Made by a program: the position numbers and the translations under genes. Source: Bacteroidota bacterium (lineage in GTDB: Bacteria; Bacteroidota; Ignavibacteria; Kapaibacteriales; Kapaibacteriaceae). Taken from it: a stretch of 64,000 nucleotides of DNA. Numbering within the stretch: the first letter of the stretch is position 1; each line of letters opens with the position of its first letter. The notes below the pieces were generated by a model, which was given only the letters and a program-made list of their open reading frames with translations, was not told where the DNA came from and searched no databases. Positions 47,548-56,009 of the stretch are shown here, piece by piece. The DNA lies in contig JAFDZT010000002.1 of the NCBI GenBank assembly GCA_018266735.1, positions 360,439 through 424,438 on the forward strand, given 5' to 3'.

Positions 47548-48783
47548 ATGACCCAACACTCGCCGCTTCCGCTTCCCGCCGAGATCGTTCCCACCCTCGC
47601 CACCGCGCCCCGCGTCGTGTGCACGTGGTCGCGACCGTTATGGTCGAAAGCGTGGACGGAGGAGTTGAGCGCCTTGTTCGGTCCGCCCACGATGCCGCAG
47701 CGCATCGTGGTGACGGCAGAACACACCGACGATGGATGGACGGTACGCACGGATGCGTTCACGCAACGCCAAAGCTTCACGAAACGGTGGCAAGGCGGCA
47801 TGGAAGAACTCGCGCAACGGCTCTGGGACGTGGGTTTCGGTCAGCTCCTCGTGCAAACTCCCGACGTCGATCTGCAATGTCGACGGAACGCCAAGCGCAG
47901 CACCACCACCCGACATGCTCCGAGCAAACAGGATTGGGATGGCGTGGTCGCAGACCGAACGAAACGCGTGCCGTTACCGGTGGATCGATTTTATGAACTC
48001 CTGCATGCGCTCGACCTTGCCTCGGTGGACGGGACGATCCTCGCGCCGATGGCCGACAAGTACCGACAGCTCAATCATCTGATCTCCATCATCGAGCACT
48101 TGCCGCCATTCCGCCTTGCCACTGCAGGAACAACGATCTCCATCACCGATGCCGGATGCGGCAAGGCCTATTTGAGCTTCGCCCTCTGTGCCGTGCTCAT
48201 GGCCCGCGGCGTGGATGTGCATGTGTATGGAGTGGACACGAATCCGCATGTGATCGACCATTGCACATCGGTTGCGCGAACGCTTGGATGGGAAGATCGA
48301 TGCACCTTCGCCTGCATGTCGATCGCACAGGTGGAGCCGCGACCAATGGACCTGTTGCTGGCATTGCATGCTTGCGACACGGCAACGGACGAAGCACTAG
48401 CCCTTGGTCTGCGCTCGCATGCACGCACCATGGTGGTGGCACCATGCTGTCATCACTACGTCCAACGTCAACTCTCGCGCTCCCTCGTGCCCGTATCTGC
48501 ACGACCCTTGCTTGACGATGGGATCGTGAAGGAACGGTTGGGCGACATGCTCACCGATACCATGCGACGTGACATCGTGCAGTGCTTTGCCTATGAGGCA
48601 TCACTTGAAGAGTTCATTGCGCTGGAACACACGGCCAAGAACGTGATGCTGAAATGTGTAGCCAAAACGGATGGACCTATACCAGAACCCGATCTCGACC
48701 GTTTGACCGAACTTCGTGCCTACAGCGATGCTTGGCACGTGATGCCGAAACTCTATGAACTCATCTCTGATCTTGTACCATGA
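47548..48783 (+). CDS. SAM-dependent methyltransferase, Methyltransf_32-like
   Basis: A 411-residue protein. The N-terminal 150 residues are unrecognised. The C-terminal half is a Rossmann methyltransferase with SAM motif ITDAGCGKAYLSFALCAVL, VYGVDTNPHVIDHC, a motif IV-like LLALHACDTATDEALALG and VVAPCCHHYVQRQL. The APCCHH motif links it to the Methyltransf_32 group, to which TRM13-like and GSTCD-like RNA methyltransferases are related. The substrate is unknown; RNA is my guess. A -7-like TATCTTG (47532-47538) favours the ATG at 47548 with almost no leader. TTG at 47536 behind GGAGG is the alternative start. It overlaps the M61 peptidase gene (ATGA). Confidence 0.8.
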   Translation: MTQHSPLPLPAEIVPTLATAPRVVCTWSRPLWSKAWTEELSALFGPPTMPQRIVVTAEHTDDGWTVRTDAFTQRQSFTKRWQGGMEELAQRLWDVGFGQLLVQTPDVDLQCRRNAKRSTTTRHAPSKQDWDGVVADRTKRVPLPVDRFYELLHALDLASVDGTILAPMADKYRQLNHLISIIEHLPPFRLATAGTTISITDAGCGKAYLSFALCAVLMARGVDVHVYGVDTNPHVIDHCTSVARTLGWEDRCTFACMSIAQVEPRPMDLLLALHACDTATDEALALGLRSHARTMVVAPCCHHYVQRQLSRSLVPVSARPLLDDGIVKERLGDMLTDTMRRDIVQCFAYEASLEEFIALEHTAKNVMLKCVAKTDGPIPEPDLDRLTELRAYSDAWHVMPKLYELISDLVP

Positions 48784-50648
48784 ACATCATGCGTAGTATC
48801 CTCACCATCGTCGTCGTCACCTTTGTTGGGATCGGATCGATCGCAGCACAACAGCCGGCAACGATCAAGAACGATCTGAATCCTTCGTACCAACGAAGCA
48901 TGTATCGCGTGCTCATCGATCTGCGTCACGTCGACAACGATCGCGTCCACGTCCACATGAACCTTCCCGCCCTTCGCGCAGACTCTGCCGTGATGGTCTT
49001 CCCTGCCACCATCCCGGGCACGTATGAACCACAGTCGTGGTGGCGATATATCAGTGAGTTCAAGGCCTGGGACAGCAGTGGTGCACCATTGCCTGTGCAT
49101 CGCAGTGCCGATCATCAGTTCGTGATCTCGGGTGCGAAGAAGCTTGCACGTGTGGACTACATGGTGGACGACTCGTTTGACGATCACGACACGACGTTCC
49201 CGCAGATCTTCCATCCGGCCGGGACGAGCATTCAGGCCGACAGCATCTTCGTGATGAATCAGTGTGGATTCATCGGCTATCTCGACGGGATGTCGAAGTT
49301 GATCTATCAGGTGACGGTGATCAAGCCTCCGCATCTGTATGGCGCGTCGGCGCTGCAGATCAAGTCGTACTCGGATACGCTGGACATGTATTCGGCATCG
49401 AGCTACGATGCCTTGGTTGACAATCCCATCATCTATGCTGTGGCCGATACGGCATCGTTCACCGTTGCCGGAACGCGCATCATGATCGCCTGTGCGAATG
49501 TGACAGATCATTCGATCGCCCAACAACTCGTTGAACCCATCAAGCGCATTGCCACGAGCATTGCGAGCTTCCTTGGGACGATGCCGGTGGACCGCTATGC
49601 CTTCCTCTTCTATTGTTGGGATGGCAGCACCAAGAACGTCGACGTGCGCAGTCCCGCCTTCGGAGCGCTCGAGCACAACTACAGCTCGCTCTATTTCTGG
49701 CATGCGAAGAATGCGGCGCAAGGCGTTGCCGATGTGGCAACACATGAGTTCCTGCACATTCTCGAGCCATTGAATCTGCACAGTGAAGAGATCGCCAATT
49801 TCGATTTCCGTGCACCGAAGATGTCAAAGCACTTGTGGTTGTATGAGGGCGTGACGGAGTACTTCTCCGACATGGCGCGCATACACGATTCAGCGATCTC
49901 GGAGGTCGACCTCCAGCGCATGTTGTCTCGCAAGCTCTTCGCCGCGGCCTACTTCCCTCCCGCCTTGTCCCTTACGGACTTCTCGAAGAACGTGATGACG
50001 GATGCGAACCAACAGGTCTACCCGCTCATCTATGAGTACGGACCGATCGTTGCGCTGGCACTCGATATACAACTGAGGGAAGAGAGCAAGGGTGAGCGCG
50101 GACTCCTGGACCTGATCCGATCCTTGTCCGCCGTGTACGGTCCGGACAAACCGTTCAAGGATGACGAGCTGTGGAAGATCATCGAGAAGGCCACGTCACC
50201 CTCCATCGCCGCATTCTGCGATCGATACATCGAGCACGCAGAGCGCATCCCTGTTGGCGAGGTCTTGAAGAAGATCGGTTGGAACTACACGGCCAAGAAG
50301 ATGGTGTCGGTGCCCGGGTACGGCATTGAGTTTCGGATGCATGGCACCGACCCGCGCATGCTCATCGGTCCCGTTGGTGAGAACCCTCTTGGTGTTCAAG
50401 CCGGCGACGAACTCAAGAAGATCAACGGTCGCACTGCGAGCATGAATGACGAGTCGCTCTGGACGAACATCATGCGACCGAGCGTTGGAGATGAGCTCAC
50501 GATCACCGTGCTACGTAACGGACAGGAAGTGGACCTTACCGGCAAGGCCGTGATGGTGAGTCGTGAACAACGTCACGTGATCGAGGACGATCCCAAGGCC
50601 ACACCGCAGCAAGTGGCGCTACGACGTGCACTGCTCTACGGTTCCTGA
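48780..50648 (+). CDS. M61 family aminopeptidase with PDZ domain
   Basis: A 622-residue secreted metallopeptidase of the glycyl-aminopeptidase (M61) family. A signal peptide ends near IGSIAAQQ. An N-terminal beta domain (VFPATIPGTYEPQSWWRYISEF) precedes the catalytic thermolysin-like domain with zinc motif HEFLH (322-326) and the third ligand in LWLYEGVTEYFSD. A C-terminal PDZ domain (MLIGPVGENPLGVQAGDELKKINGR) follows. All zinc ligands are present. It probably works in the periplasm on peptides with N-terminal Gly or Ala. It is translationally coupled to the methyltransferase gene. Confidence 0.9.
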   Translation: MNIMRSILTIVVVTFVGIGSIAAQQPATIKNDLNPSYQRSMYRVLIDLRHVDNDRVHVHMNLPALRADSAVMVFPATIPGTYEPQSWWRYISEFKAWDSSGAPLPVHRSADHQFVISGAKKLARVDYMVDDSFDDHDTTFPQIFHPAGTSIQADSIFVMNQCGFIGYLDGMSKLIYQVTVIKPPHLYGASALQIKSYSDTLDMYSASSYDALVDNPIIYAVADTASFTVAGTRIMIACANVTDHSIAQQLVEPIKRIATSIASFLGTMPVDRYAFLFYCWDGSTKNVDVRSPAFGALEHNYSSLYFWHAKNAAQGVADVATHEFLHILEPLNLHSEEIANFDFRAPKMSKHLWLYEGVTEYFSDMARIHDSAISEVDLQRMLSRKLFAAAYFPPALSLTDFSKNVMTDANQQVYPLIYEYGPIVALALDIQLREESKGERGLLDLIRSLSAVYGPDKPFKDDELWKIIEKATSPSIAAFCDRYIEHAERIPVGEVLKKIGWNYTAKKMVSVPGYGIEFRMHGTDPRMLIGPVGENPLGVQAGDELKKINGRTASMNDESLWTNIMRPSVGDELTITVLRNGQEVDLTGKAVMVSREQRHVIEDDPKATPQQVALRRALLYGS

Positions 50649-50658
50649 TCGAACGCGT

Positions 50659-51258
50659 TTACTTGGAATACCATTGCTTGAGGACCGATGCGAATCGGTC
50701 CTCTGTCATTTGGAGCCGGTCGTACATCCCCGCAACGGTGCGTTGACGGAAGGCCTCATAGAGGGACACGGCACAGGCAACAGAGATGTTGAGCGATTGG
50801 ATCACTCCCACCTGCGGAATGAGGAAGTTCCCATCTGCCTTGGACAGAGCCTCTTCAGATACGCCGGAGTGTTCGTTGCCGAACACCAATGCAACAGGTT
50901 GCGTGAGGTCGAGGTCGTGGAGCGACACAGCGTTGCTGCTCATGTGCGTGGTGAGGATCGTCATCCCCTGCGCGCGTAGCTGCGCATAACAGGCATCCAC
51001 AGAATCATGCACGTGCAGATCCACCCACTTGCGCGCACTCGCACTGCTCTTTTCGCCGAGCGATGGAAGGTGTTCACCGGAATGATAGATGCCATGCGCC
51101 TCGAACACACCAACGGCATCGCATGAACGGATCACGGCACTGACGTTGTGCGGATCGTGCACGTTCTCGAAGACCACCGTGAGGGTAGGTTGGCGACGGC
51201 GGAGCACGGCGGCAAGACGCGCCGCGCGTTCGGGAGTGATCGTGTCAGGACTCGGCAA
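50659..51258 (-). CDS. trmH: tRNA (guanosine-2'-O-)-methyltransferase, TrmH type
   Basis: A 199-residue SPOUT methyltransferase with the three knot motifs: ENVHDPHNVSAVIRSCDAVG (motif 1 with the catalytic Arg), LVFGNEHSGVSEEAL (motif 2) and IPQVGVIQSLNISVACAV (motif 3). TrmH methylates the 2'-OH of G18 in tRNA. The N-terminal TPERAARLAAVLRRRQPTLT is the tRNA-binding helix of the family. There is no ATG; the start must be TTG at 51256-51258, right after the nuoD stop with AAGTGAG upstream, so the two are co-transcribed. Confidence 0.9.
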   Translation of the reverse strand: MPSPDTITPERAARLAAVLRRRQPTLTVVFENVHDPHNVSAVIRSCDAVGVFEAHGIYHSGEHLPSLGEKSSASARKWVDLHVHDSVDACYAQLRAQGMTILTTHMSSNAVSLHDLDLTQPVALVFGNEHSGVSEEALSKADGNFLIPQVGVIQSLNISVACAVSLYEAFRQRTVAGMYDRLQMTEDRFASVLKQWYSK

Positions 51259-51264
51259 ATCGAC

Positions 51265-52554
51265 TCACTTATCGGCTTCGCCCATCACCGGATCGATCGA
51301 TCCGATAATGGCCACTACATCCGATACCATGGAGCCTTCGGCCATGTACTTCAGCGCCTGAAGATTCGACGACGAAGGCGAGCGAAGCTTGAGCTTCCAC
51401 GGATGTCCGGTTCCATCGCTGGAGATGAAGAACCCGAGTTCACCCTTCGGAGCTTCGATGGCCGTGTACGTTTCGCCCTTCGGCGGCATGCATCCGAAGT
51501 TGATCAGCATGAAGTCGTTGATCAGTTCTTCCATGCTCGTATAGATCGAAGCCTTGCTCTGCATCACGTTGCGAGGATCGTCCGCCTTATGTCCACCGCG
51601 CGGGATCACTTGCAGGCGATCGAGGATCTGGTGGATCATCTTCACGGATTCCTTCACTTCGGCAACGCGACACATATAGCGTGTATAACAGTCGCCATCG
51701 TTACCGGTGATCACGTTGAAGTCGAGTTCATTGTATGCCAGATACGGCTCATCGCGACGGAGGTCGCGCGCAATGCCCGAGCCGCGCAGCATTGGTCCGG
51801 TCAGTCCCAATTGAACGGCCTTTTCGGGCGGCATGTAGCCAATGCCGGCCATACGCTCCACGAAGATGCGATTGCGATTGACGAGCTTCTCGAAGCTCAC
51901 CATCTCGTCGGGGAATGCATTAAGCCATGCACGAATGTCGCGAAGCACATCTTCCGGAATATCGTTGGCAACGCCACCGATGCGTGCATACGATGTGGTG
52001 AATCGTGCACCGCAGAGGCGCTCGAACAGATCGTACAGTTTCTCACGTTCCGTGAACGTCCACAAGAACAACGTCAGTGCGCCCACGTCCATGGCCGTTG
52101 CGCCCATGGCGATCAAGTGCGAGCTCACACGAGCAAGTTCGCACACCAGCATGCGCAACCACACACCACGCTCCGGTACTTCCACCCCTGCCGCCTTCTC
52201 GATCGCCATGGCGATGCCAACATTGTTGGACAGCGGAGAGAGATAATCCAGTCGGTCCGTATGCGGAATGAACTCATGATACGTGGAGCTCTCGGCGATC
52301 TTCTCGAAGCCGCGATGCAGATATCCTAGTTCGGGTACGCACTTCACCACGGTCTCGCCATCGAGTCGGAGCAGAACGCGCAACACGCCGTGTGTTGCAG
52401 GGTGCTGCGGACCCATGTTCAGGATCATATCGTTCTCGAGCGGATCCTCGAACATTGCCAGCGTATCCTTGTCCATCACTTCGCGAATGATCTTGGACTG
52501 ACGAAGCTTTTGAACGCGTTCGATCGTGGCTGTATTGGTAACGGGCAGGGACAT
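51265..52554 (-). CDS. nuoD: NADH-quinone oxidoreductase subunit D
   Basis: A 429-residue 49-kDa-type subunit of complex I that lines the quinone-binding chamber in the peripheral arm. Landmarks: LNMGPQHPATHGVLRVLLRLDGE, CVPELGYLHRGFEKIAES, the DRLDYLSPLSNNVGIAMAIE loop, RLCGARFTTSYARIGG, GPMLRGSGIARDLRR and the end MVSDVVAIIGSIDPVMGEADK, of which SIDPVMGE is nearly invariant. Full length and intact. The ATG at 52552-52554 has AGAGGA upstream, and a -7-like TATATTCG is at 52582-52589. It is unusual that no other nuo gene adjoins it. Confidence 0.95.
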   Translation of the reverse strand: MSLPVTNTATIERVQKLRQSKIIREVMDKDTLAMFEDPLENDMILNMGPQHPATHGVLRVLLRLDGETVVKCVPELGYLHRGFEKIAESSTYHEFIPHTDRLDYLSPLSNNVGIAMAIEKAAGVEVPERGVWLRMLVCELARVSSHLIAMGATAMDVGALTLFLWTFTEREKLYDLFERLCGARFTTSYARIGGVANDIPEDVLRDIRAWLNAFPDEMVSFEKLVNRNRIFVERMAGIGYMPPEKAVQLGLTGPMLRGSGIARDLRRDEPYLAYNELDFNVITGNDGDCYTRYMCRVAEVKESVKMIHQILDRLQVIPRGGHKADDPRNVMQSKASIYTSMEELINDFMLINFGCMPPKGETYTAIEAPKGELGFFISSDGTGHPWKLKLRSPSSSNLQALKYMAEGSMVSDVVAIIGSIDPVMGEADK

Positions 52555-52591
52555 CACTTCCTCTGGCAAAAAAACGTTCCGCGAATATACG

Positions 52592-53617
52592 TTACTTGAG
52601 GTGTTCTCTTATGAAGACAACGATCTTCTCGTTGAGATCCGACGTGGGCCAATGTCCGCCTTCGAACGGCACGTACTTCACGTTCACGCCGGCACGGTCC
52701 ATAGCAGCCTTTATCAGCTCCACGGTTTGAAACGGAACCACCTCGTCCTTCGTTCCATGGGCCAGGAAAACGTCAATGCCCGCCTCCTTGAGTCGATCGT
52801 ATCGATCGACCACCTTGCCGGCCGCATACATGCTCGCGGAAAGGGAGACGAGGGCGGAAAAGGTGTCGGGGTAGCGCGTCGACAGAACATTGGCGTAGAA
52901 TCCACCCTGCGAGAACCCCACGACGATGGCCTTGGCATCAGAGATGGGAAGCTGACGGCGCGCGTCGAGGCAGACCGATTCATACCATTCTGCCGAGAGA
53001 TCGATGATCGATCCAAAGAGCGAGTCGGCCATGCCGAGCACCTCACCCGCTGCCGAGTACTTTTCTCGCTGTGTGGAGAAGGACTCCTTGACCTTGAGAT
53101 ACGGCGCTTCCGGACAAACGAAGATCACGCCACGTAGCTTCAGACTTCGTGCCCACGAGAGCATGATCTCGGGTGAATGTCCATTGCCATGCAAGAGCAG
53201 GATCAGCTGATAGGTCTCCCCCGCCTTCATATCAGGAGGATAGAGTACCCTCGATCGTCCCCAACGGACCTGCTTATGAAACAGAAGCGGGAAGTCCTTC
53301 GCGGCATTCTCGCGTTCCGTGATACCATTGGCCGTGGCAAGTTCCTGCGCCTGCTTCGCTTCGCTCGGATGTCCTGCTGCAGCATAGCAACCGGCGAGCA
53401 TTTGTGCTGCCTCTGCATCGGCCGGCACGGAACGCAACCACTGTTCAAGGAATGGAATGGCCTCGGCCAACCTTCCTTTTTGCACCAGCTCCACACCGCG
53501 ATCCTTTGCGGAACGCTTATCGCTTTGTTTGAGCAGTGCCTTGATGTCGAGCTGCTGTGCGGCAAGCATCATGGCGCCGCACACCAGTACGAGGAGCATG
53601 GAGGCCGTTCGTTTCAT
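52592..53617 (-). CDS. secreted alpha/beta-hydrolase with N-terminal TPR-like repeat
   Basis: A 341-residue exported protein. After a signal peptide (SMLLVLVCGAMMLAAQQ) a helical region with GRLAEAIPFLEQWLRSVPADAEAAQML and LAGCYAAAGHPSEAKQAQELA forms about two TPR-like repeats. The rest is a carboxylesterase/phospholipase-type hydrolase with nucleophile GFSQGGFYANV (Ser near 234), acid in LAHGTKDEVVPF and histidine in FEGGHWPTSD. The oxyanion motif is LLLHGNGHSP. The substrate is unknown. It overlaps the PPK2 stop by ATGA and so follows that gene in an operon. Confidence 0.82.
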   Translation of the reverse strand: MKRTASMLLVLVCGAMMLAAQQLDIKALLKQSDKRSAKDRGVELVQKGRLAEAIPFLEQWLRSVPADAEAAQMLAGCYAAAGHPSEAKQAQELATANGITERENAAKDFPLLFHKQVRWGRSRVLYPPDMKAGETYQLILLLHGNGHSPEIMLSWARSLKLRGVIFVCPEAPYLKVKESFSTQREKYSAAGEVLGMADSLFGSIIDLSAEWYESVCLDARRQLPISDAKAIVVGFSQGGFYANVLSTRYPDTFSALVSLSASMYAAGKVVDRYDRLKEAGIDVFLAHGTKDEVVPFQTVELIKAAMDRAGVNVKYVPFEGGHWPTSDLNEKIVVFIREHLK

Positions 53618-54537
53618 TCATTCACCAGTCTTGTTCGTGCTTCTGCAAGGATGGCCAGTTGTTCTTTGCTGACAGTTGGATAGCGCAGATCGAGATCTTC
53701 CACGGTCTTATGGAGCACCGTGGTCAGGGCAAGTCGACTCCACCATTTATCGTCTGCTGGGATGATGTACCATGGCGCATGGTTCGTGGACGTGGCCGTG
53801 ATGGCATCTTCGTAGGCGTGTTGATACGCTTCCCAGTACTCGCGCTCATGCACATCGGCCGCAGAGAACTTCCAGTTCTTTTCCTGATCGTCGATACGCG
53901 AAAGGAGTCGACGCTTCTGTTCTTCCTTCGAAAGGTGCAGGAAGAACTTCAGCACGATGGTGCCACTGCGTACCAGGATCCGTTCGAAATCGTTGATCAC
54001 GTGATACCGTTCTTTCCAGAAGGACTCCGGCAAGGGTCTCGAGGTATCGATCCCGGGGAGTTTCTCAGAGGCAACGATCTCGGGGTGGACCTTGGAGACG
54101 AGAACGTTCTCATAGTGTGAGCGGTTGAAAATGCCGATCTCACCACGAGCAGGGAGCGCCTGATAATGTCGCCACAGAAAGTCGTGGTCCAGCTCATTGT
54201 CGGACGGACGTTTGAAGGAGGTGACCTTGACCCCCTGCGGATTCAATCCCGACATCACGTGCTTGATGGCCCCGTCCTTCCCCGCCGTGTCCATGGCCTG
54301 GAGAACGATGAGCAGCGAGTGCTTATCGTCGGCATAGAGCACGTCCTGCAACCTCGACACTTGCTCGATCCCCTCGTCCATGATGCGGATGGCCGTTTCC
54401 TTCGTGAGCGTCGTCCCCGTGAAGGCCGTGGGATACTGCTTCAGTTTGACCTTTTCACCGGGCTCGACCCGCATCGCACCGACGAGGGTTTTCAGCTCCT
54501 TCAGCTCGGCCGGCGTACTCGTCGCAGACTTTGCCAT
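53614..54537 (-). CDS. polyphosphate:nucleotide phosphotransferase (PPK2 family)
   Basis: A 307-residue one-domain PPK2 kinase that uses inorganic polyphosphate to phosphorylate nucleotides. Walker A is LQAMDTAGKDGAIKHV; the lid and Walker B regions are GVKVTSFKRPSDNELDHDFLWR and RGEIGIFNRSHYENVLV; NDFERILV and LKFFLHLSKEEQKRR follow. The AMDTAGKDG motif fits the PPK2-related/class III group that can take AMP and ADP. The ATG at 54535-54537 has AGGTGA upstream. The tRNA terminator at 54583-54606 isolates it from the tRNA operon. It leads an operon with the esterase. Confidence 0.92.
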   Translation of the reverse strand: MAKSATSTPAELKELKTLVGAMRVEPGEKVKLKQYPTAFTGTTLTKETAIRIMDEGIEQVSRLQDVLYADDKHSLLIVLQAMDTAGKDGAIKHVMSGLNPQGVKVTSFKRPSDNELDHDFLWRHYQALPARGEIGIFNRSHYENVLVSKVHPEIVASEKLPGIDTSRPLPESFWKERYHVINDFERILVRSGTIVLKFFLHLSKEEQKRRLLSRIDDQEKNWKFSAADVHEREYWEAYQHAYEDAITATSTNHAPWYIIPADDKWWSRLALTTVLHKTVEDLDLRYPTVSKEQLAILAEARTRLVNE

Positions 54538-54582
54538 GATGATCACCTTTCAGGTTGGTGATGTGAACATAGGGATCAAACG

Positions 54583-54606
54583 AAAAAAAGCGGTCACATG
54601 ACCGCT
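54583..54606 (-). terminator. rho-independent terminator of the tRNA-Ser/tRNA-Leu operon
   Basis: On the minus strand AGCGGTCA and TGACCGCT pair perfectly around a 2-base gap and are followed by seven T. It sits just after tRNA-Leu. Confidence 0.85.
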
Positions 54607-54615
54607 CTTCTTGCG

Positions 54616-54699
54616 TGGGCGAGGCGGGACTTGAACCCGCACGTCCTTTCGAACACGGGCTTCTGAGACCCGCCTGTCTGCCAATTTCAGCACTCGCCC
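54616..54699 (-). tRNA. tRNA-Leu (CAG)
   Basis: An 84-base class II tRNA: acceptor GGGCGAG pairs with CTCGCCC and discriminator A; anticodon arm CGGGT-CTCAGAA-GCCCG gives CAG; a variable arm and T arm GCGGG-TTCAAGT-CCCGC follow. CCA is not encoded. Confidence 0.94.
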
Positions 54700-54716
54700 C
54701 CCTGATGGACTGCTTG

Positions 54717-54803
54717 CGGAGAGGGAGGGATTCGAACCCTCGATAGGATTGCTCCTATAACGGTTTTCGAGACCGCCCGATTCAACCACTCTCGCACCTC
54801 TCC
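54717..54803 (-). tRNA. tRNA-Ser (CGA)
   Basis: An 87-base class II tRNA: acceptor GGAGAGG pairs with CCTCTCC, discriminator G; anticodon loop CTCGAAA gives CGA; a long variable arm TATAGGAGCAATCCTATC and T arm GAGGG-TTCGAAT-CCCTC follow. It is first in the two-tRNA operon, 17 bases before tRNA-Leu. Confidence 0.94.
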
Positions 54804-54815
54804 GTGCTGCAGCTT

Positions 54816-54831
54816 TTTGTGGGGCCACAAA
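54816..54831. repeat. inverted repeat over the tRNA operon start
   Basis: TTTGTGG and CCACAAA are perfect arms around GG. The element overlaps the -7 box of the tRNA promoter and covers the likely start of transcription, so it could act as an operator or as a 5' hairpin of the precursor. Confidence 0.4.
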
Positions 54832-54835
54832 TATA
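54828..54835 (-). promoter_or_regulatory. -7 element of the tRNA-Ser/tRNA-Leu operon
   Basis: TATATTTG is a perfect TAnnTTTG, about 25 bases before tRNA-Ser. No TTG stands at the -33 position. Confidence 0.45.
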
Positions 54836-54854
54836 GCAAGGCGGCAGGGATTTT

Positions 54855-55931
54855 TTATGCCCGAAGGTCGGGCGTCTTGATCGATTCGAGAATATTCAGG
54901 TAGCTCACGTATCGCTCCTCGTCGATCTTCCCTTCTTCCACGGCCTTCTTCACACCGCATCCTGGTTCGTGCGTGTGTGAACATGTAGCGTACCTACATT
55001 CTGAGACGAATGGCATAAACTCTTCAAAGTAAAAGGGTAACTCCTCGACGCCAAGCTCCCAGATCGCGAGTTCGCGGATGCCGGGCGAGTCGATGATGGA
55101 CCCACCGTTGGCGAGTGGGATCAAGATAGCGGCCGACGTGGTGTGCTTGCCGGTGAAGTACTTGTCGGAGACGGCGCCAACCACTTGACGTGAATCGGTC
55201 AGTGCATTGATAAGACTGGACTTACCTACGCCACTGGGTCCGCTGAACAACGTCGATCTCCCCACAAGCTGGGCAGCAAGCTCGTCGATGCCCTCAGAGT
55301 GCTTCACGCTCACGAAGTGACAGGTTATCCCCAGATGTTGATAGGCTGTGAAGTCGGATCGGATGTCGCGCCGGTCTTCATCCTCCGGGAACAGGTCCAT
55401 CTTATTGATGCAGATGATGGGCTGCAGATCGCCCTTGTCGGCAGCGATCAAGTACCGATCGATCAAGCGCTTATTGTACATCGGAAGAGCTGTGGACATC
55501 ACGATGCAGAGCTGGTCGACATTGGCCACGAAGACCTGTTCGCGCTGCACGCGCCCTGCCGCCTTCCGAGAAAGCACCGTGCGTCGCTCCTCGACACGCA
55601 CGATCGTCCCCTGTTCGCCTTGGTCGGTCTCCGGAGTTATCCACACGACATCCCCAACAGCGACGATCGTGCCGATGTGCGGACAGTCGACGGTACCCGA
55701 AACGGAGCAAATGTGGAAAACCTTGTCGGGTTCGACGGCAACGATCCAGTTCGGACCGGCGGCGGTGATCACCGTGCCGCGCTGGGCATTGGGTGGCAAC
55801 ACCCGTTCTTGTTTGATGATGGTTCGAGTCCGGTTTCGACTCTTGGCGCGGTGACGCGTCTTTTCCGAAAACTGCTCGTCGAGTTCGGGATCTGCGTCCG
55901 GCTGCTCGTGGGATCGTGTCGGCACGGGCAC
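54855..55931 (-). CDS. rsgA: ribosome small subunit-dependent GTPase A
   Basis: A 358-residue circularly permuted GTPase that tests the maturing 30S subunit. An OB fold (GTVITAAGPNWIVAVEPDKVFH) comes first. G motifs run in the order G4 CINKMDLF, G1 FSGPSGVGKSSLINAL, G2 GKHTTSAAIL, G3 IIDSPGIRELAIW. The C-terminal zinc site is CRYATCSHTHEPGCGVKKAV (Cys-x4-Cys-x-His-x5-Cys). There is a basic N-terminal extension of about 45 residues (EKTRHRAKSRNRTRTI). No ATG is available near the start; GTG at 55929-55931 or two codons later is used, with no clear RBS. Confidence 0.93.
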   Translation of the reverse strand: MPVPTRSHEQPDADPELDEQFSEKTRHRAKSRNRTRTIIKQERVLPPNAQRGTVITAAGPNWIVAVEPDKVFHICSVSGTVDCPHIGTIVAVGDVVWITPETDQGEQGTIVRVEERRTVLSRKAAGRVQREQVFVANVDQLCIVMSTALPMYNKRLIDRYLIAADKGDLQPIICINKMDLFPEDEDRRDIRSDFTAYQHLGITCHFVSVKHSEGIDELAAQLVGRSTLFSGPSGVGKSSLINALTDSRQVVGAVSDKYFTGKHTTSAAILIPLANGGSIIDSPGIRELAIWELGVEELPFYFEEFMPFVSECRYATCSHTHEPGCGVKKAVEEGKIDEERYVSYLNILESIKTPDLRA

Positions 55932-55950
55932 TAAAAAGTGTGGAAAAATT

Positions 55951-55978
55951 TTGACACGTCTCTTCTTTTCAGTACTTT
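55951..55978 (+). promoter_or_regulatory. promoter of recJ
   Basis: TTGACA (55951-55956) with TACTTT (55973-55978). The 16-base spacing suits a classical promoter, and read as TTG-N19-TACTTTAC it also suits the Bacteroidota type. It lies downstream of the first GTG in the recJ frame, so that start cannot be used. Confidence 0.55.
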
Positions 55979-56009
55979 ACGGACAGTTTTTCAATATACC
56001 AGGTTTTTC

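Noticed and set aside
48780-50648. M61 peptidase as part of a secretion or defence island
   Set aside because: The neighbours are housekeeping genes (methyltransferase, trmH, nuoD) and composition does not differ from the surroundings by eye.
54841-54890. GCCCGA-AGG-TCGGGC stem at the end of rsgA
   Set aside because: On the rsgA strand the stem is followed by an A-run, not a T-run, so it is not a good terminator; the arms lie in rsgA codons.
55637-55645. TTATCCACA inside rsgA
   Set aside because: A single exact DnaA box in coding DNA; about one chance match of this length is expected in a window of this size.
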